Of a stretch of DNA of 54,875 nt, positions 29,149-40,960 are shown one piece after another. Source of the stretch: an uncultured Pseudomonadota bacterium (GTDB lineage: Bacteria > Pseudomonadota > Gammaproteobacteria > Steroidobacterales > Steroidobacteraceae). The notes beneath the pieces were generated by a model. It made no database searches. It was not told the DNA's origin and saw only the letters and a program-made list of their open reading frames with translations. The translations under genes and the position numbers were made by a program. The DNA lies in the NCBI GenBank assembly GCA_903938365.1, contig CAJACZ010000232.1:1-54875 (forward strand), in the 5' to 3' direction. The first letter of the stretch is position 1, and each line of letters begins with the position of its first letter.

Positions 29149-31260
29149 ATGAGCCAGAATGCCGGCGCCGAAGCCACGCGCTTCCGCCTCGAATCCAGAT
29201 ACCAGCCTGCGGGCGACCAGCCCAAGGCGATCGCCGGGCTGCTGGACGGGCTGCAGAGCGGCCTCGCGCACCAGACGCTGCTGGGCGTGACCGGCAGCGG
29301 CAAGACCTACACCATCGCCAACGTCATCGAGGCCGTGCAGCGCCCCACGCTCGTGCTGGCCCACAACAAGACGCTGGCCGCGCAGCTGTACGGGGAGTTC
29401 CGGGAGTTCTTTCCCGACAACGCGGTGGAGTATTTCGTCTCGTACTACGACTACTACCAGCCCGAGGCCTACGTGCCCTCGAGCGACACCTTCATCGAGA
29501 AGGACGCCTCGATCAACGAACACATCGAGCAGATGCGGCTGTCTGCCACCAAGGCGCTGCTGGAACGCCCCGACTCGATCATCGTGGCCACCGTGTCATC
29601 CATCTACGGCCTCGGTGACCCGCAGACCTACCTCGCGATGGTGCTGCATCTGGTCAAGGGCGAGCGCATGGACCAGCGACGCCTGCTGCGCCGGCTCGCC
29701 GATATGCAGTACACGCGGAACGAGATCGACCTTTCACAGGGCACCTACCGGGTGCGCGGCGACGTGATCGACGTCTTTCCCGCCGAAGCCGAACGGGAAG
29801 CACTGCGTATCGAACTCTTCGACGAGACCATCGAATCGCTGGCCCTGTTCGATCCGCTGACCGGGGAAATCTCGCGCCGCGTCCCGCGGTTCACCGTGTA
29901 TCCCGGCACGCACTTCGTGACGCCGAAGGACCGGCTGATGGGCGCGATCGACCATATCCGCGAGGAACTGCGCCTGCGCCTCGCAGAACTGCGCGGGGCC
30001 GACAAGCTGGTCGAAGCCCAGCGCCTCGAGCAGCGCACGATGTTCGACATGGAGATGATGAAAGAGGTCGGCTACTGCGCCGGCATCGAGAATTACTCGC
30101 GGTACCTGTCCGGCCGGGGGCCTGGGGAGCCACCGCCCTGCCTTTACGACTACCTGCCGAAAAACGCGCTGCTGGTGGTCGACGAGAGCCACCAGACTCT
30201 TCCCCAGCTCGGGGCCATGTACAAGGGCGACCGTTCGCGCAAGGAAACACTGGTGGAATACGGCTTCCGCCTCCCCTCGGCGCTCGACAACCGCCCGTTG
30301 AAGTTCGAAGAGTGGGAGCAACTCGCGCCGCAGATGATCTTCGTCTCGGCAACGCCCGGACCCTACGAAGGCCGGCACGCCTCGCAGGTGGTCGAGCAGG
30401 TCGCACGACCGACCGGGCTCGTCGATCCGGAAGTCGAGGTACGCCCGGTCCGCACCCAGGTGGACGATCTGCTCTCGGAAATCCGGCTCTGTGTCGCCAA
30501 GGAGGAGCGCGTCCTGGTCACGACCCTCACCAAACGGATGTCCGAGGACCTCACCGAGTACCTGGGCGAACACGACGTGAGGGTCCGCTACCTGCACTCC
30601 GACATCGAGACTGTGGAACGCAGCGAGATCATCCGCGACCTGCGCCTCGGGCACTTCGACGTACTGGTCGGCATCAACCTCCTTCGTGAGGGCCTCGACA
30701 TGCCGGAGGTGGCGCTGGTGGCCATCCTCGATGCGGACAAGGAGGGCTTCCTGCGCTCCGAGAATTCGATCATCCAGACGATCGGACGCGCCGCGCGCAA
30801 CCTCAACGGCCGCGCGATCCTCTACGCCGACCGGATCACCGGATCGATGCAGCGCGCCATGGACGAAACCGCGCGTCGTCGCACCAAACAGGTTGCTTTC
30901 AACACGCTGCACGGCATCGTGCCACAGGGCATCTCAAAGACCGTCACGGACGTCATGGAAGGCGCAAGAGGCGAGGGCGCGGGGGTGATTCCCGGCTCGC
31001 GTGGCAAGGGCGGCGCATCCCGCAAGGGGGCGGAGACCGGCAAGGGGTCTGGCCGCAATGCTGCGGGCAGCAATCGTCCGGGAAGCCCGGCGGCCGTCCC
31101 GATGCGTCCGGAGCAGGCCCTGCGCAAGATCAAGCAGCTCGAGGCAGAGATGTTCAAGCGCGCGCGCAACCTCGAGTTCGAAGAAGCCGCGCGCCTGCGC
31201 GACCAGATCGAAACGCTGAAAAGGGTCGAGTTGGGCCTTCCTGCCTCGAGGGCAGGCTGA
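29149..31260 (+). CDS. uvrB: Excinuclease ABC subunit B
   Basis: Damage-verification helicase-like subunit of nucleotide excision repair. It is 703 residues. Motifs in order: Walker A GVTGSGKT, the DNA-contacting beta-hairpin [16 protein letters not shown]-like box VVDESH, the helicase motif III-like [20 protein letters not shown]-like motif V ([10 protein letters not shown]) and motif [12 protein letters not shown] Gly/Ser/Lys-rich linker (about 600-645) leads to the C-terminal UVR domain ([29 protein letters not shown]) that binds UvrA or UvrC. A TATAGT at 29101-29106 could be a -10, but I find no good -35 and no CTGT-N8-ACAG LexA box in the 88-bp divergent spacer. Confidence 0.98.
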   Translation: MSQNAGAEATRFRLESRYQPAGDQPKAIAGLLDGLQSGLAHQTLLGVTGSGKTYTIANVIEAVQRPTLVLAHNKTLAAQLYGEFREFFPDNAVEYFVSYYDYYQPEAYVPSSDTFIEKDASINEHIEQMRLSATKALLERPDSIIVATVSSIYGLGDPQTYLAMVLHLVKGERMDQRRLLRRLADMQYTRNEIDLSQGTYRVRGDVIDVFPAEAEREALRIELFDETIESLALFDPLTGEISRRVPRFTVYPGTHFVTPKDRLMGAIDHIREELRLRLAELRGADKLVEAQRLEQRTMFDMEMMKEVGYCAGIENYSRYLSGRGPGEPPPCLYDYLPKNALLVVDESHQTLPQLGAMYKGDRSRKETLVEYGFRLPSALDNRPLKFEEWEQLAPQMIFVSATPGPYEGRHASQVVEQVARPTGLVDPEVEVRPVRTQVDDLLSEIRLCVAKEERVLVTTLTKRMSEDLTEYLGEHDVRVRYLHSDIETVERSEIIRDLRLGHFDVLVGINLLREGLDMPEVALVAILDADKEGFLRSENSIIQTIGRAARNLNGRAILYADRITGSMQRAMDETARRRTKQVAFNTLHGIVPQGISKTVTDVMEGARGEGAGVIPGSRGKGGASRKGAETGKGSGRNAAGSNRPGSPAAVPMRPEQALRKIKQLEAEMFKRARNLEFEEAARLRDQIETLKRVELGLPASRAG

Positions 31261-31300
31261 CCGGCGCCTCCGGCCAGCCCCGGGGGCCTGCACGGCTCAG

Positions 31301-31329
31301 TTGCCGGCAAGCCTCGTCTCGGGTATCGT
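31301..31329 (+). promoter_or_regulatory. Sigma-70 promoter of tRNA-Val
   Basis: TTGCCG (31301-31306) and TATCGT (31324-31329) with an exact 17-nt spacer. A GC-rich discriminator (TCGCGACC) follows, a feature of stringently controlled stable-RNA promoters. The start would be about 8-10 nt before the tRNA. Confidence 0.6.
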
Positions 31330-31344
31330 TCGCGACCTTCCCAT

Positions 31345-31419
31345 AGGCGCGTAGCTCAGTGGTAGAGCATCACCTTGACATGGTGGTGGTCGGTGGTTCG
31401 ATCCCACTCGCGCCTACCA
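31345..31419 (+). tRNA. tRNA-Val (GAC)
   Basis: A 75-nt cloverleaf: acceptor AGGCGCG with CGCGCCT, D arm GCTC..GAGC, anticodon loop TTGACAT giving GAC, T arm GGTTCGATCCC and encoded CCA at 31417-31419. It lies directly upstream of thrS, with a strong terminator hairpin starting 8 nt after the CCA. Confidence 0.96.
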
Positions 31420-31427
31420 ATTCGAAC

Positions 31428-31461
31428 AAGGGCGTTTTCGCAGCGCGGAAGCGCCCTTTTT
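31428..31461 (+). terminator. Strong intrinsic terminator/attenuator between tRNA-Val and thrS
   Basis: AAGGGCG-TTTTCGC (31428-31441) pairs with GCGGAAG-CGCCCTT (31445-31458), 14 bp including two G-U pairs, with a 3-nt loop (AGC), followed by TTT. It ends the tRNA transcript. Only 24 nt remain before the thrS ATG, so it must also control entry into thrS unless thrS is transcribed from a promoter inside the tRNA gene. Confidence 0.78.
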
Positions 31462-31485
31462 CGGTTCAGACGGAGTCGTTTCCGC

Positions 31486-33414
31486 ATGCCGGTGATCACG
31501 CTGCCCGACGGTAGCCAACGCAATTTCGACCAGCCCGTGACCGTGGCAGGTGTTGCCGCGAGCATAGGCGCAGGATTGGCCAGGGCAGCACTGGCGGGCC
31601 GCGTCGGCGACCGCCTGGTCGACACCTCGTTCCTGATCGCGGACGACACCCGCCTCGAGATCGTCACCGACAAGCATCCCGCGGCACTCGAGATCATCCG
31701 TCACTCCGCGGCACACCTGCTCGCGCAGGCCGTGCAGTCGCTGTTCCCCGAGGCCCAGGTGACCATCGGCCCGGTGATCGAGGACGGTTTCTTCTACGAC
31801 TTCGCCTACAAGCGACCCTTCACCCCTGAAGACCTGGTCGCCATCGAGGCGAAGATGCTCGAGATCGCCAAGGCAGACCTGCCGGTGGCGCGGACCGAAA
31901 TGCCCCGTGACGAGGCGGTCGGGTATTTCCTCGGCCTGGGCGAGAAGTACAAGGCCGAGATCATCGCCGCGATCCCGTCCAGCGAGCCGATCAGCCTGTA
32001 CGGGCAGGGCGGCTGGGTGGACCTGTGCCGCGGGCCGCATGTGCCCAGCACCGGCAAGCTCAAGGTCTTCAAGCTCATGAAGGTCGCAGGAGCCTACTGG
32101 CGCGGCGACTCGAACAACGAAATGCTGCAGCGGATCTACGGCACCGCCTGGACCGCAGAGAAGGACCTCAAGGATTACCTCCACCGGCTCGAGGAAGCCG
32201 AGAAGCGCGACCATCGCCGCATCGGGCGGGAACTGGACCTCTTCCACATGCAGGAAGAAGCACCCGGCGCGGTGTTCTGGCACCCGAAGGGCTGGAGCGT
32301 GTTCCAGTCCCTGATCAGCTACATGCGTGCCAAGCAGCAGGCCGCGGGCTTCGAGGAGGTCAGCGGCCCGGAACTGATGGACCGCAGCCTCTGGGAAGCC
32401 TCCGGCCACTGGGAAAAGTTCGGCGAGAACATGTTCACCACGACGACGCCGGACGAGCGCGTCTATGCGATCAAGCCGATGAACTGCCCCGGGCACGTGC
32501 AGATTTTCCGTCAGGGCCTGCGCAGCTACCGCGATCTCCCGGTCCGGTACGCCGAGTTCGGCAAAGTGCACCGTTACGAACCCTCGGGCGCGCTGCACGG
32601 ACTGATGCGGGTGCGGGCGTTCACCCAGGACGACGCCCACATCTTCGTGAGCCCCGAGCAGATCACCGTCGAATCCGTCGCGGTCACCCGACTGATCCTC
32701 GACATCTACCGGGATTTCGGCTTCGATGACGTCCGTATCAAGTTCTCGGACCGCCCCGAGAAGCGCGTCGGCTCGGACGACATCTGGGACAAGGCCGAGG
32801 CCGCCCTCCAGGAGGCCGCGCGCGTCGCGGGCATCGATTTCACCCTGAACCCGGGCGAGGGCGCGTTCTACGGCCCCAAACTCGAATTCGTGCTGCGGGA
32901 CGCCATCGGCCGCGACTGGCAGTGCGGCACCCTCCAGGTGGACCTGAACCTGCCCGGCAGGCTGGGCGCCCACTATGTCGACGAACACAGCCAGAAGAAG
33001 ACGCCGGTCATGCTGCACCGGGCCATCTTCGGTTCGCTCGAGCGCTTCCTGGGCATCCTGCTCGAGCACCACGCCGGAAAACTGCCCGCCTGGCTCGCGC
33101 CGACCCAGGTCGTGGTGATGAACATCACCGACCGCCAGGATGAATACGTCCGGGAAGTCGGCGAATTCCTTAATAATCATGGGGTTCGTGTCCAAACCGA
33201 CTTGCGAAATGAAAAGGTCGGCTTTAAGATTCGCGAACACACGCTGCAACGCGTCCCGTACCTTTTGGTTGCGGGCGACAAGGAAGTAGCGGCTAAGCTT
33301 TTGTCCGTGCGCACCCGTAGTGGCAAGGATCTGGGTCAGATGTCTCCGCAGACTTTCGTCGAGCGGCTGGCAGACGAACTCGGAAGCCACGGGCGCCGAA
33401 CTTTGGAGGATTGA
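31486..33414 (+). CDS. threonyl: Threonine--tRNA ligase
   Basis: Class II synthetase (ThrRS) charging tRNA-Thr, encoded by thrS. It is 642 residues from the ATG at 31486, preceded by GGAG. The N-terminal TGS domain ([17 protein letters not shown]) and the editing domain with [11 protein letters not shown] (the HxxxH pair) and [12 protein letters not shown] precede the class II core: motif 2 [20 protein letters not shown], the zinc ligand Cys in KPMNCPGH, and motif 3 [19 protein letters not shown]. An anticodon-binding domain closes the protein. It heads the translation-related operon thrS-infC-rpmI-rplT-pheST-ihfA. The frame extends upstream through tRNA-Val, but the family start fits this ATG. 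Confidence 0.96.
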   Translation: MPVITLPDGSQRNFDQPVTVAGVAASIGAGLARAALAGRVGDRLVDTSFLIADDTRLEIVTDKHPAALEIIRHSAAHLLAQAVQSLFPEAQVTIGPVIEDGFFYDFAYKRPFTPEDLVAIEAKMLEIAKADLPVARTEMPRDEAVGYFLGLGEKYKAEIIAAIPSSEPISLYGQGGWVDLCRGPHVPSTGKLKVFKLMKVAGAYWRGDSNNEMLQRIYGTAWTAEKDLKDYLHRLEEAEKRDHRRIGRELDLFHMQEEAPGAVFWHPKGWSVFQSLISYMRAKQQAAGFEEVSGPELMDRSLWEASGHWEKFGENMFTTTTPDERVYAIKPMNCPGHVQIFRQGLRSYRDLPVRYAEFGKVHRYEPSGALHGLMRVRAFTQDDAHIFVSPEQITVESVAVTRLILDIYRDFGFDDVRIKFSDRPEKRVGSDDIWDKAEAALQEAARVAGIDFTLNPGEGAFYGPKLEFVLRDAIGRDWQCGTLQVDLNLPGRLGAHYVDEHSQKKTPVMLHRAIFGSLERFLGILLEHHAGKLPAWLAPTQVVVMNITDRQDEYVREVGEFLNNHGVRVQTDLRNEKVGFKIREHTLQRVPYLLVAGDKEVAAKLLSVRTRSGKDLGQMSPQTFVERLADELGSHGRRTLED

Positions 33415-33417
33415 TTT

Positions 33418-33939
33418 ATCTCGACTGCAAACAAGCGCATCCGGCGCAATGAGGACATCACGGCACCTGAGGTGCGCGTGATCGCGGCGGACGGATCCCA
33501 GGCGGGGATCATGACGCGCTTCGAAGCGCTTCAGCTGGCCACCTCGAGCGAGCTCGATCTCGTCGAAGTGTCACCGATGGCAGAGCCACCGGTCGTGCGC
33601 ATCATGGACTTCGGGAAGTTCCTCTTCGAACAGAAGAAGAAGACCCATTCCGCGCAGAAGAAGCAGAAGCAGCAGCAGATCAAGGAAGTAAAGTTTCGTC
33701 CCGGCACGGAAGAGGCCGATTACCAGGTCAAGCTGCGTAATCTGGTCCGCTTCCTGTCAGAGGGTGACAAGGCCAAGGTAACCCTGAGGTTCCGCGGCCG
33801 AGAGATGGCGCACCAGGAGATCGGGCGCCGGCTACTGGATCGGGTCGCTACCGACCTCGCCGCAACGGCGACGGTGGAACAGAACCCGCTGATGGAAGGC
33901 CGGCAGATGGTCATGGTGTTTTCGCCTAAAAAGAAGTGA
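33418..33939 (+). CDS. infC: Translation initiation factor IF-3, AUC start codon
   Basis: IF-3 binds the 30S subunit, prevents premature 50S joining and checks the start codon. I place the start at ATC 33418, giving 173 residues: GGAGGA lies at 33405-33410, seven bases upstream, the thrS stop is at 33412-33414 in the same frame, and the N-terminal [20 protein letters not shown] aligns with other IF-3 proteins. The first GTG (33472) would cut off this conserved start. A non-AUG start is the known basis of infC autoregulation (AUU in E. coli). The N-domain ([21 protein letters not shown]), Lys-rich linker helix ([13 protein letters not shown]) and C-domain ([17 protein letters not shown]) are standard. 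Confidence 0.92.
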   Translation: MSTANKRIRRNEDITAPEVRVIAADGSQAGIMTRFEALQLATSSELDLVEVSPMAEPPVVRIMDFGKFLFEQKKKTHSAQKKQKQQQIKEVKFRPGTEEADYQVKLRNLVRFLSEGDKAKVTLRFRGREMAHQEIGRRLLDRVATDLAATATVEQNPLMEGRQMVMVFSPKKK

Positions 33940-33955
33940 TGCGTCAGTCGTCGTA

Positions 33956-33976
33956 GCTGCCCCATGGTGGGGTAGC
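33956..33976 (+). promoter_or_regulatory. Hairpin in the infC-rpmI spacer
   Basis: GCTGCCCCA (33956-33964) pairs with TGGGGTAGC (33968-33976), 9 bp with one G-U pair and a 3-nt loop, no U-run. It lies in the 109-bp gap before rpmI. L20 represses its own operon in E. coli through structures in this region, so this may be part of an L20 operator or a processing site; the remainder of the gap shows nothing clear. Confidence 0.4.
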
Positions 33977-34048
33977 CCGACACCGACTCATCCGCCCGTA
34001 GCGGGTTCTCGCGAACCTTGTGAACGGGGCCACAACAGGAGATGAGAA

Positions 34049-34249
34049 ATGCCCAAGTTGAAAACCAACCGGGCGGCGGCAAAGCGTTTTCGCAAGACGG
34101 CCAAGGGCTTCAAGTCCTACTCGGCCGGCCGACGCCACAACCTCGGACACAAGCCCCGCAAGACCAAGCGGCAGCTTCGCTCAGGAGGCACGAGTCTCGT
34201 GCACGAGAGCGATGTCGGTCGTCTTGTTCAGCTGCTGCCGAACGCCTAA
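34049..34249 (+). CDS. rpmI: 50S ribosomal protein L35
   Basis: A 66-residue basic ribosomal protein. The canonical start MPKLKTNRAAAKRFRKTA and the block HNLGHKPRKTKRQLR are present. AGGAG lies upstream of the ATG at 34049. It is the normal partner of rplT, which follows after 23 nt; in E. coli L20 translationally represses rpmI. Confidence 0.97.
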   Translation: MPKLKTNRAAAKRFRKTAKGFKSYSAGRRHNLGHKPRKTKRQLRSGGTSLVHESDVGRLVQLLPNA

Positions 34250-34272
34250 GTAAGCATCCGAGGTAAGGAACC

Positions 34273-34635
34273 ATGGCAAGAGTAAAGCGTGGCGTGACCG
34301 CGAGTCGCCGCCACAAGAAAGTTCTGGGCAAGGCCAAGGGCTACTACAACGCCCGTCGCAAGGTCTATCGCGCCGCCAAGCAGGCCGTCATCAAGGCCGG
34401 CCAGTATGCGTACAAGGGCCGTCGCATCAAGAAGCGCGACTACCGCGCGCTCTGGATCCAGCGCATCAACGCAGCGGCACGCCTGCACGGCCTGTCGTAC
34501 AGCCGCCTGATGAACGGCCTGAAGATCCTGCAGGTCGAGGTCGACCGCAAGATGCTCGCGGACATCGCGGTCCACGATGCAGAGGCCTTCGGCGCCCTCA
34601 CCACCAAGGTCAAGGCAGCCCTCGGCATCGCCTAG
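34273..34635 (+). CDS. rplT: 50S ribosomal protein L20
   Basis: A 120-residue 23S rRNA-binding protein needed early in 50S assembly and a known autoregulator of the infC-rpmI-rplT operon. The start [18 protein letters not shown] and the blocks [16 protein letters not shown] and [11 protein letters not shown] are typical. GAGGTAAGG precedes the ATG. pheS follows after 9 nt; its ribosome binding site overlaps the rplT stop. Confidence 0.98.
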   Translation: MARVKRGVTASRRHKKVLGKAKGYYNARRKVYRAAKQAVIKAGQYAYKGRRIKKRDYRALWIQRINAAARLHGLSYSRLMNGLKILQVEVDRKMLADIAVHDAEAFGALTTKVKAALGIA

Positions 34636-38033
<3,398 letters not shown>

Positions 38034-38046
38034 GACCAGCCACATC

Positions 38047-38346
38047 ATGGCTTTGACAAAAGCCGAGATGGCGGAGGCGCTGTTCAACCAGCTCGGGCTG
38101 AACAAGCGCGAAGCCCGCGAGCTCGTCGATCTTTTTTTCGAGGAGGTCCGGGCGGCCCTTTCAAACGGGGAGCAGGTGAAGCTCTCTGGTTTCGGAAATT
38201 TCGACCTGCGCGACAAGAACCAACGGCCTGGCCGTAACCCCAAGACCGGTGAGGAGATCCCCATCAGCGCGCGGCGCGTGGTGACCTTCCGGCCGGGACA
38301 AAAACTGAAGGCTCGGGTCGAGGCTTATGCTGGAAGCAAAGAATAA
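38047..38346 (+). CDS. ihfA: Integration host factor subunit alpha
   Basis: The alpha half of the IHF heterodimer. It is 99 residues, starting [23 protein letters not shown], typical of IHF-alpha; an upstream in-frame ATG inside pheT adds a non-conserved extension. The DNABII arm [29 protein letters not shown] carries the intercalating Pro. Location after pheT is the standard gammaproteobacterial position, also known for E. coli, where ihfA expression is linked to pheST. It overlaps the next gene by 20 nt. Confidence 0.97.
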   Translation: MALTKAEMAEALFNQLGLNKREARELVDLFFEEVRAALSNGEQVKLSGFGNFDLRDKNQRPGRNPKTGEEIPISARRVVTFRPGQKLKARVEAYAGSKE

Positions 38347-38683
38347 CGACGAACTGCCGCCGATCCCGGGGAAGCGCTACTTCACCATCGGTGAGGTCAG
38401 CGACCTCTGCGGCGTGAAGCCCCATGTCCTGCGCTACTGGGAACAGGAGTTTCCGCAGCTCAAGCCCGTCAAGCGACGCGGCAACCGGCGCTACTACCAG
38501 CGTCAGGACGTGCTCGTCATCCGCCAGATCCGCAGTCTGCTTTACGAACAGGGCTTCACGATCGGTGGCGCGCGCAACAAACTGCAGGGCGAAGAAGCCC
38601 GCAGCGACGTGAGCCAGAGCCAGCAGATCGTCAAGCAACTCCGGATCGAACTCGAAGACATCCTTCGCATACTTCGCCGCTGA
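38327..38683 (+). CDS. MerR family transcriptional regulator
   Basis: A 118-residue MerR-type DNA-binding protein. The winged helix-turn-helix is [28 protein letters not shown], followed by [23 protein letters not shown] and a dimerisation helix. No C-terminal effector domain or metal-binding Cys cluster is present, so it is a short, probably constitutive, form. A gene of this type commonly follows ihfA in gammaproteobacteria; its targets are, to my knowledge, unassigned. Its ATG lies within the end of ihfA, implying coupled translation. Confidence 0.88.
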   Translation: MLEAKNNDELPPIPGKRYFTIGEVSDLCGVKPHVLRYWEQEFPQLKPVKRRGNRRYYQRQDVLVIRQIRSLLYEQGFTIGGARNKLQGEEARSDVSQSQQIVKQLRIELEDILRILRR

Positions 38684-38744
38684 ACGCGGTATCATTGGAA
38701 ACGGCGCGAGAAACCCCCACTCGCAAGCCTGCTGGATCTACGGT

Positions 38745-38821
38745 CGGGGCGTGGCGCAGCCTGGTAGCGCACTTGCATGGGGTGCAAGGGGTCCCGAGTT
38801 CAAATCTCGGCGCCCCGACCA
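38745..38821 (+). tRNA. tRNA-Pro (GGG)
   Basis: A 77-nt cloverleaf: acceptor CGGGGCG with CGCCCCG, anticodon stem CTTGC/GCAAG with loop ATGGGGT giving GGG, T arm GAGTTCAAATCTC and an encoded CCA at 38819-38821. It follows the merR gene and stands directly before a large hairpin and the LeuC-like gene. I could not find a confident promoter with correct spacing upstream. Confidence 0.95.
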
Positions 38822-38823
38822 AC

Positions 38824-38881
38824 TTCTCCAGCTCAGGAAAATCCCGGTGCGTCAGCCAGACGCATCCGGGCCGCTGGAGAA
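38824..38881 (+). promoter_or_regulatory. Nested RNA hairpin between tRNA-Pro and the LeuC-like gene
   Basis: Outer stem TTCTCCAGC (38824-38832) with GCTGGAGAA (38873-38881), 9 perfect pairs. Inner stem CCCGG-TGCGTC (38843-38853) with GACGCA-CCGGG (38859-38870), 11 pairs with one bulged T, and a 5-nt loop AGCCA. The structure begins 2 nt after the tRNA CCA and ends just before the leader CAGGA and ATG of the next gene. No U-run follows, so it may be a tRNA terminator, a processing signal or a leader controlling the operon. Confidence 0.6.
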
Positions 38882-38890
38882 ACCGCAGGA

Positions 38891-40312
38891 ATGGCCCAGA
38901 CCCTCTTCGAAAAAATCTGGCGGCAGCACGTCGTCCGCGAGCTGGACGGTAATGCCGCCCTGGTCGCGATCGACCGTGTTTTCCTGCACGAACGCACCGG
39001 CTCCGTCGCACTGAAGAGCCTGCGTGACGCGGGACGCTCGGTGCTGGACCCGGCTCGAGTCTTCTGCACCATGGACCACATCGTCGACACCCTGCCCGGG
39101 CGCGGCGACGACACCCTGATGCCCGGTGGCCGGGCCTTCATCGTCGAGACCCGTGAAGCTGCGCTCGCCGCCGGCATCCGCCTGTTCGACGTGCGTGACC
39201 CGCAGCAGGGCATCGTGCATGTCATCTCGCCGGAACTCGGCATCGTACTGCCGGGTGCCACGGTGGTCTGTCCGGACAGTCATACCTGCACCCAGGGTGC
39301 GATGGGCGCATTGGCCTGGGGCATCGGTTCGACCGAAGCGGAACATGCTCTTGCGACCGGAACCTTGCGGGTCAACAAGCCGAAGACCATGCGGGTCCGT
39401 TTCGAGGGTCGACTGGCGCCAGGCGTGACCGCGAAGGACCTGACCCTGGCACTCATTTCCCGCCATGGCTCGGCCGGCGGCAACGGCTACGCGGTCGAAT
39501 ACGCGGGCAGCGCCGTGACCGCGCTCGAGGTGGAGGCGCGACTCACCCTCTGCAACATGGCGACGGAATTCTCGGCGATGACCGGCATGATCGCCCCGGA
39601 CCAGAAGACCTTCGAGTATCTCGAGGGACGGCAATACGCACCGCGTGACGCCGGCTGGGAGCAGGCCGTGGCGCATTGGCGCACCCTGGTCACCGACGAA
39701 GGCGCGAGCTTCGACCGGGAAATACTCATCGAGGTCGATGAGCTCGCGCCGATGGTCACCTGGGGAACGAGCCCCCAGCACGCGGTTGCCATCACCGCGA
39801 CGGTACCGACGCTCGAGGCGAGCGGCACCGCGCCTGAGGGCTATGCGCGCGCCCTGCAGTACATGGGCCTCGAGGCGGGCGCTTCGCTGCTGGGCCTGCC
39901 GGTGGGCGCGGCGTTCATCGGCTCCTGCACGAACAGCCGGATCTCCGATCTGCGGCGCGCGGCGGCCGTGCTGCGCGGCCGCAAGGTCGCACCGGGCGTG
40001 CGCGCAATCTGTGTGCCAGGTTCGATGACCGTCAAGCGTCAGGCCGAAGCGGAAGGCCTTGACCGCGTGTTCCGCGACGCCGGGTTCGAATGGCGCGAAT
40101 CGGGCTGCTCGATGTGTTTTTTCTCGGGCGGCGAAAGTTTCGGTGCCCGCGAGCGCGTGATCTCCTCGACCAACCGGAACTTCGAGAGCCGACAGGGCCC
40201 GGAGACCCGTACCCACATCGCGAGTCCGGAGACCGTGGCCGCGAGCGCGATCGCCGGGCATATCGCCGATGTGCGACCCCTGCTGGCCGGTTCATCGACC
40301 GGCCACCATTAG
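38891..40312 (+). CDS. LeuC-like dehydratase large subunit (3-isopropylmalate / (R)-citramalate dehydratase family)
   Basis: A 473-residue aconitase-superfamily subunit with a [4Fe-4S] cluster; relatives isomerise 2- to 3-isopropylmalate, or hydrate citraconate to (R)-citramalate. The cluster ligands are Cys346 (GSCTNSRI), Cys406 and Cys409 (GCSMC). Two regions deviate from typical leucine-pathway LeuC: PDSHTCTQGAMGALAWG instead of GDSHTSTHGAFGALAFG, and CFFSGGESFGARERVISSTNRNFE instead of the CLxMNxD..P.GERCASTSNRNFE pattern. The RNFESRQG tail and length fit LeuC. It is followed by a LeuD-like subunit, an HMG-CoA-lyase-like protein and a CoA transferase rather than leuB, so a catabolic role is likely; leucine synthesis remains possible. 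Confidence 0.85.
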   Translation: MAQTLFEKIWRQHVVRELDGNAALVAIDRVFLHERTGSVALKSLRDAGRSVLDPARVFCTMDHIVDTLPGRGDDTLMPGGRAFIVETREAALAAGIRLFDVRDPQQGIVHVISPELGIVLPGATVVCPDSHTCTQGAMGALAWGIGSTEAEHALATGTLRVNKPKTMRVRFEGRLAPGVTAKDLTLALISRHGSAGGNGYAVEYAGSAVTALEVEARLTLCNMATEFSAMTGMIAPDQKTFEYLEGRQYAPRDAGWEQAVAHWRTLVTDEGASFDREILIEVDELAPMVTWGTSPQHAVAITATVPTLEASGTAPEGYARALQYMGLEAGASLLGLPVGAAFIGSCTNSRISDLRRAAAVLRGRKVAPGVRAICVPGSMTVKRQAEAEGLDRVFRDAGFEWRESGCSMCFFSGGESFGARERVISSTNRNFESRQGPETRTHIASPETVAASAIAGHIADVRPLLAGSSTGHH

Positions 40313-40327
40313 GCGGGGAGGGCAGAC

Positions 40328-40960
40328 ATGGAAAAAGTCGAGACGGTCACTTCGGTCGCGGCGCCTCTCATCAGGGCGAACATCGACACAGACGCGATCA
40401 TCCCGTCGCGTGAAATGAAATCCGTTTCCAAGACCGGCCTCGCGGACGGTCTGTTCGCCGGCTGGCGATACACGGCCATCGGAGGACGCGAACCGAATCC
40501 CGGATTCGTGCTCAACCAGCCGGCCTACTCAGGAGTGCGGATCCTGCTCGGTGGCACCAACTTCGGCTGCGGCTCGAGCCGCGAGCACGCGGTCTGGGCG
40601 CTGCATGAATACGGCATTCGTGCGGTGATCGCGCCGACCTTCTCGCCCATCTTCTACGGCAACTGCGTCAGGAACGGCATCGTTCCGGTGCGGCTCGCCG
40701 CCCCCGACATCGCCACGCTGGCCGTGTGGGTCGAGCAGGACCCCGCAGGGCATCCGCTCACCGTCGATCTGCGGGCCCAGCGTGTCACGTCCGGCGGCGG
40801 GCATGCCTTCTCTTTCGAGATCGAGGCGGAGCCGCGGGACATGCTGCTCGAAGGCCTGGACGGCATCGACCTTACTCTCAAGCAACGCTCCGCCATCGAG
40901 TCCTTCAGGGCAGCGGACCGCAAGGCTCGTCCCTGGATCTACCTGGAACCCACCCCATGA
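40328..40960 (+). CDS. LeuD-like dehydratase small subunit
   Basis: A 210-residue swivel-domain subunit that completes the active site of the large subunit encoded 15 nt upstream. Family blocks are NIDTDAIIPSREMKSVSKTG, EPNPGFVLNQP, the phosphate/substrate-loop region NFGCGSSREHAVWAL and IFYGNCVRNGI, and the C-terminal TLKQRSAIESF. The GSSREHA motif is intact, so the pair should be catalytically competent. Typical LeuD reads KQFLKSIKRTG and ends with a conserved HxxxLLxGLDDIGLTL; here the latter is RDMLLEGLDGIDLTL. Its TGA overlaps the start of the lyase gene (ATGA). Confidence 0.87.
   Translation: MEKVETVTSVAAPLIRANIDTDAIIPSREMKSVSKTGLADGLFAGWRYTAIGGREPNPGFVLNQPAYSGVRILLGGTNFGCGSSREHAVWALHEYGIRAVIAPTFSPIFYGNCVRNGIVPVRLAAPDIATLAVWVEQDPAGHPLTVDLRAQRVTSGGGHAFSFEIEAEPRDMLLEGLDGIDLTLKQRSAIESFRAADRKARPWIYLEPTP

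Noticed and set aside
31414-33390. A 658-codon open frame antisense to thrS
   Set aside because: Composition shadow of thrS; no family features or ribosome binding site.
38822-38890. The leader of the LeuC-like gene as a classic leucine attenuator with a Leu-rich leader peptide
   Set aside because: The spacer is only 69 bases, holds no ORF with a run of Leu codons and no U-run terminator.
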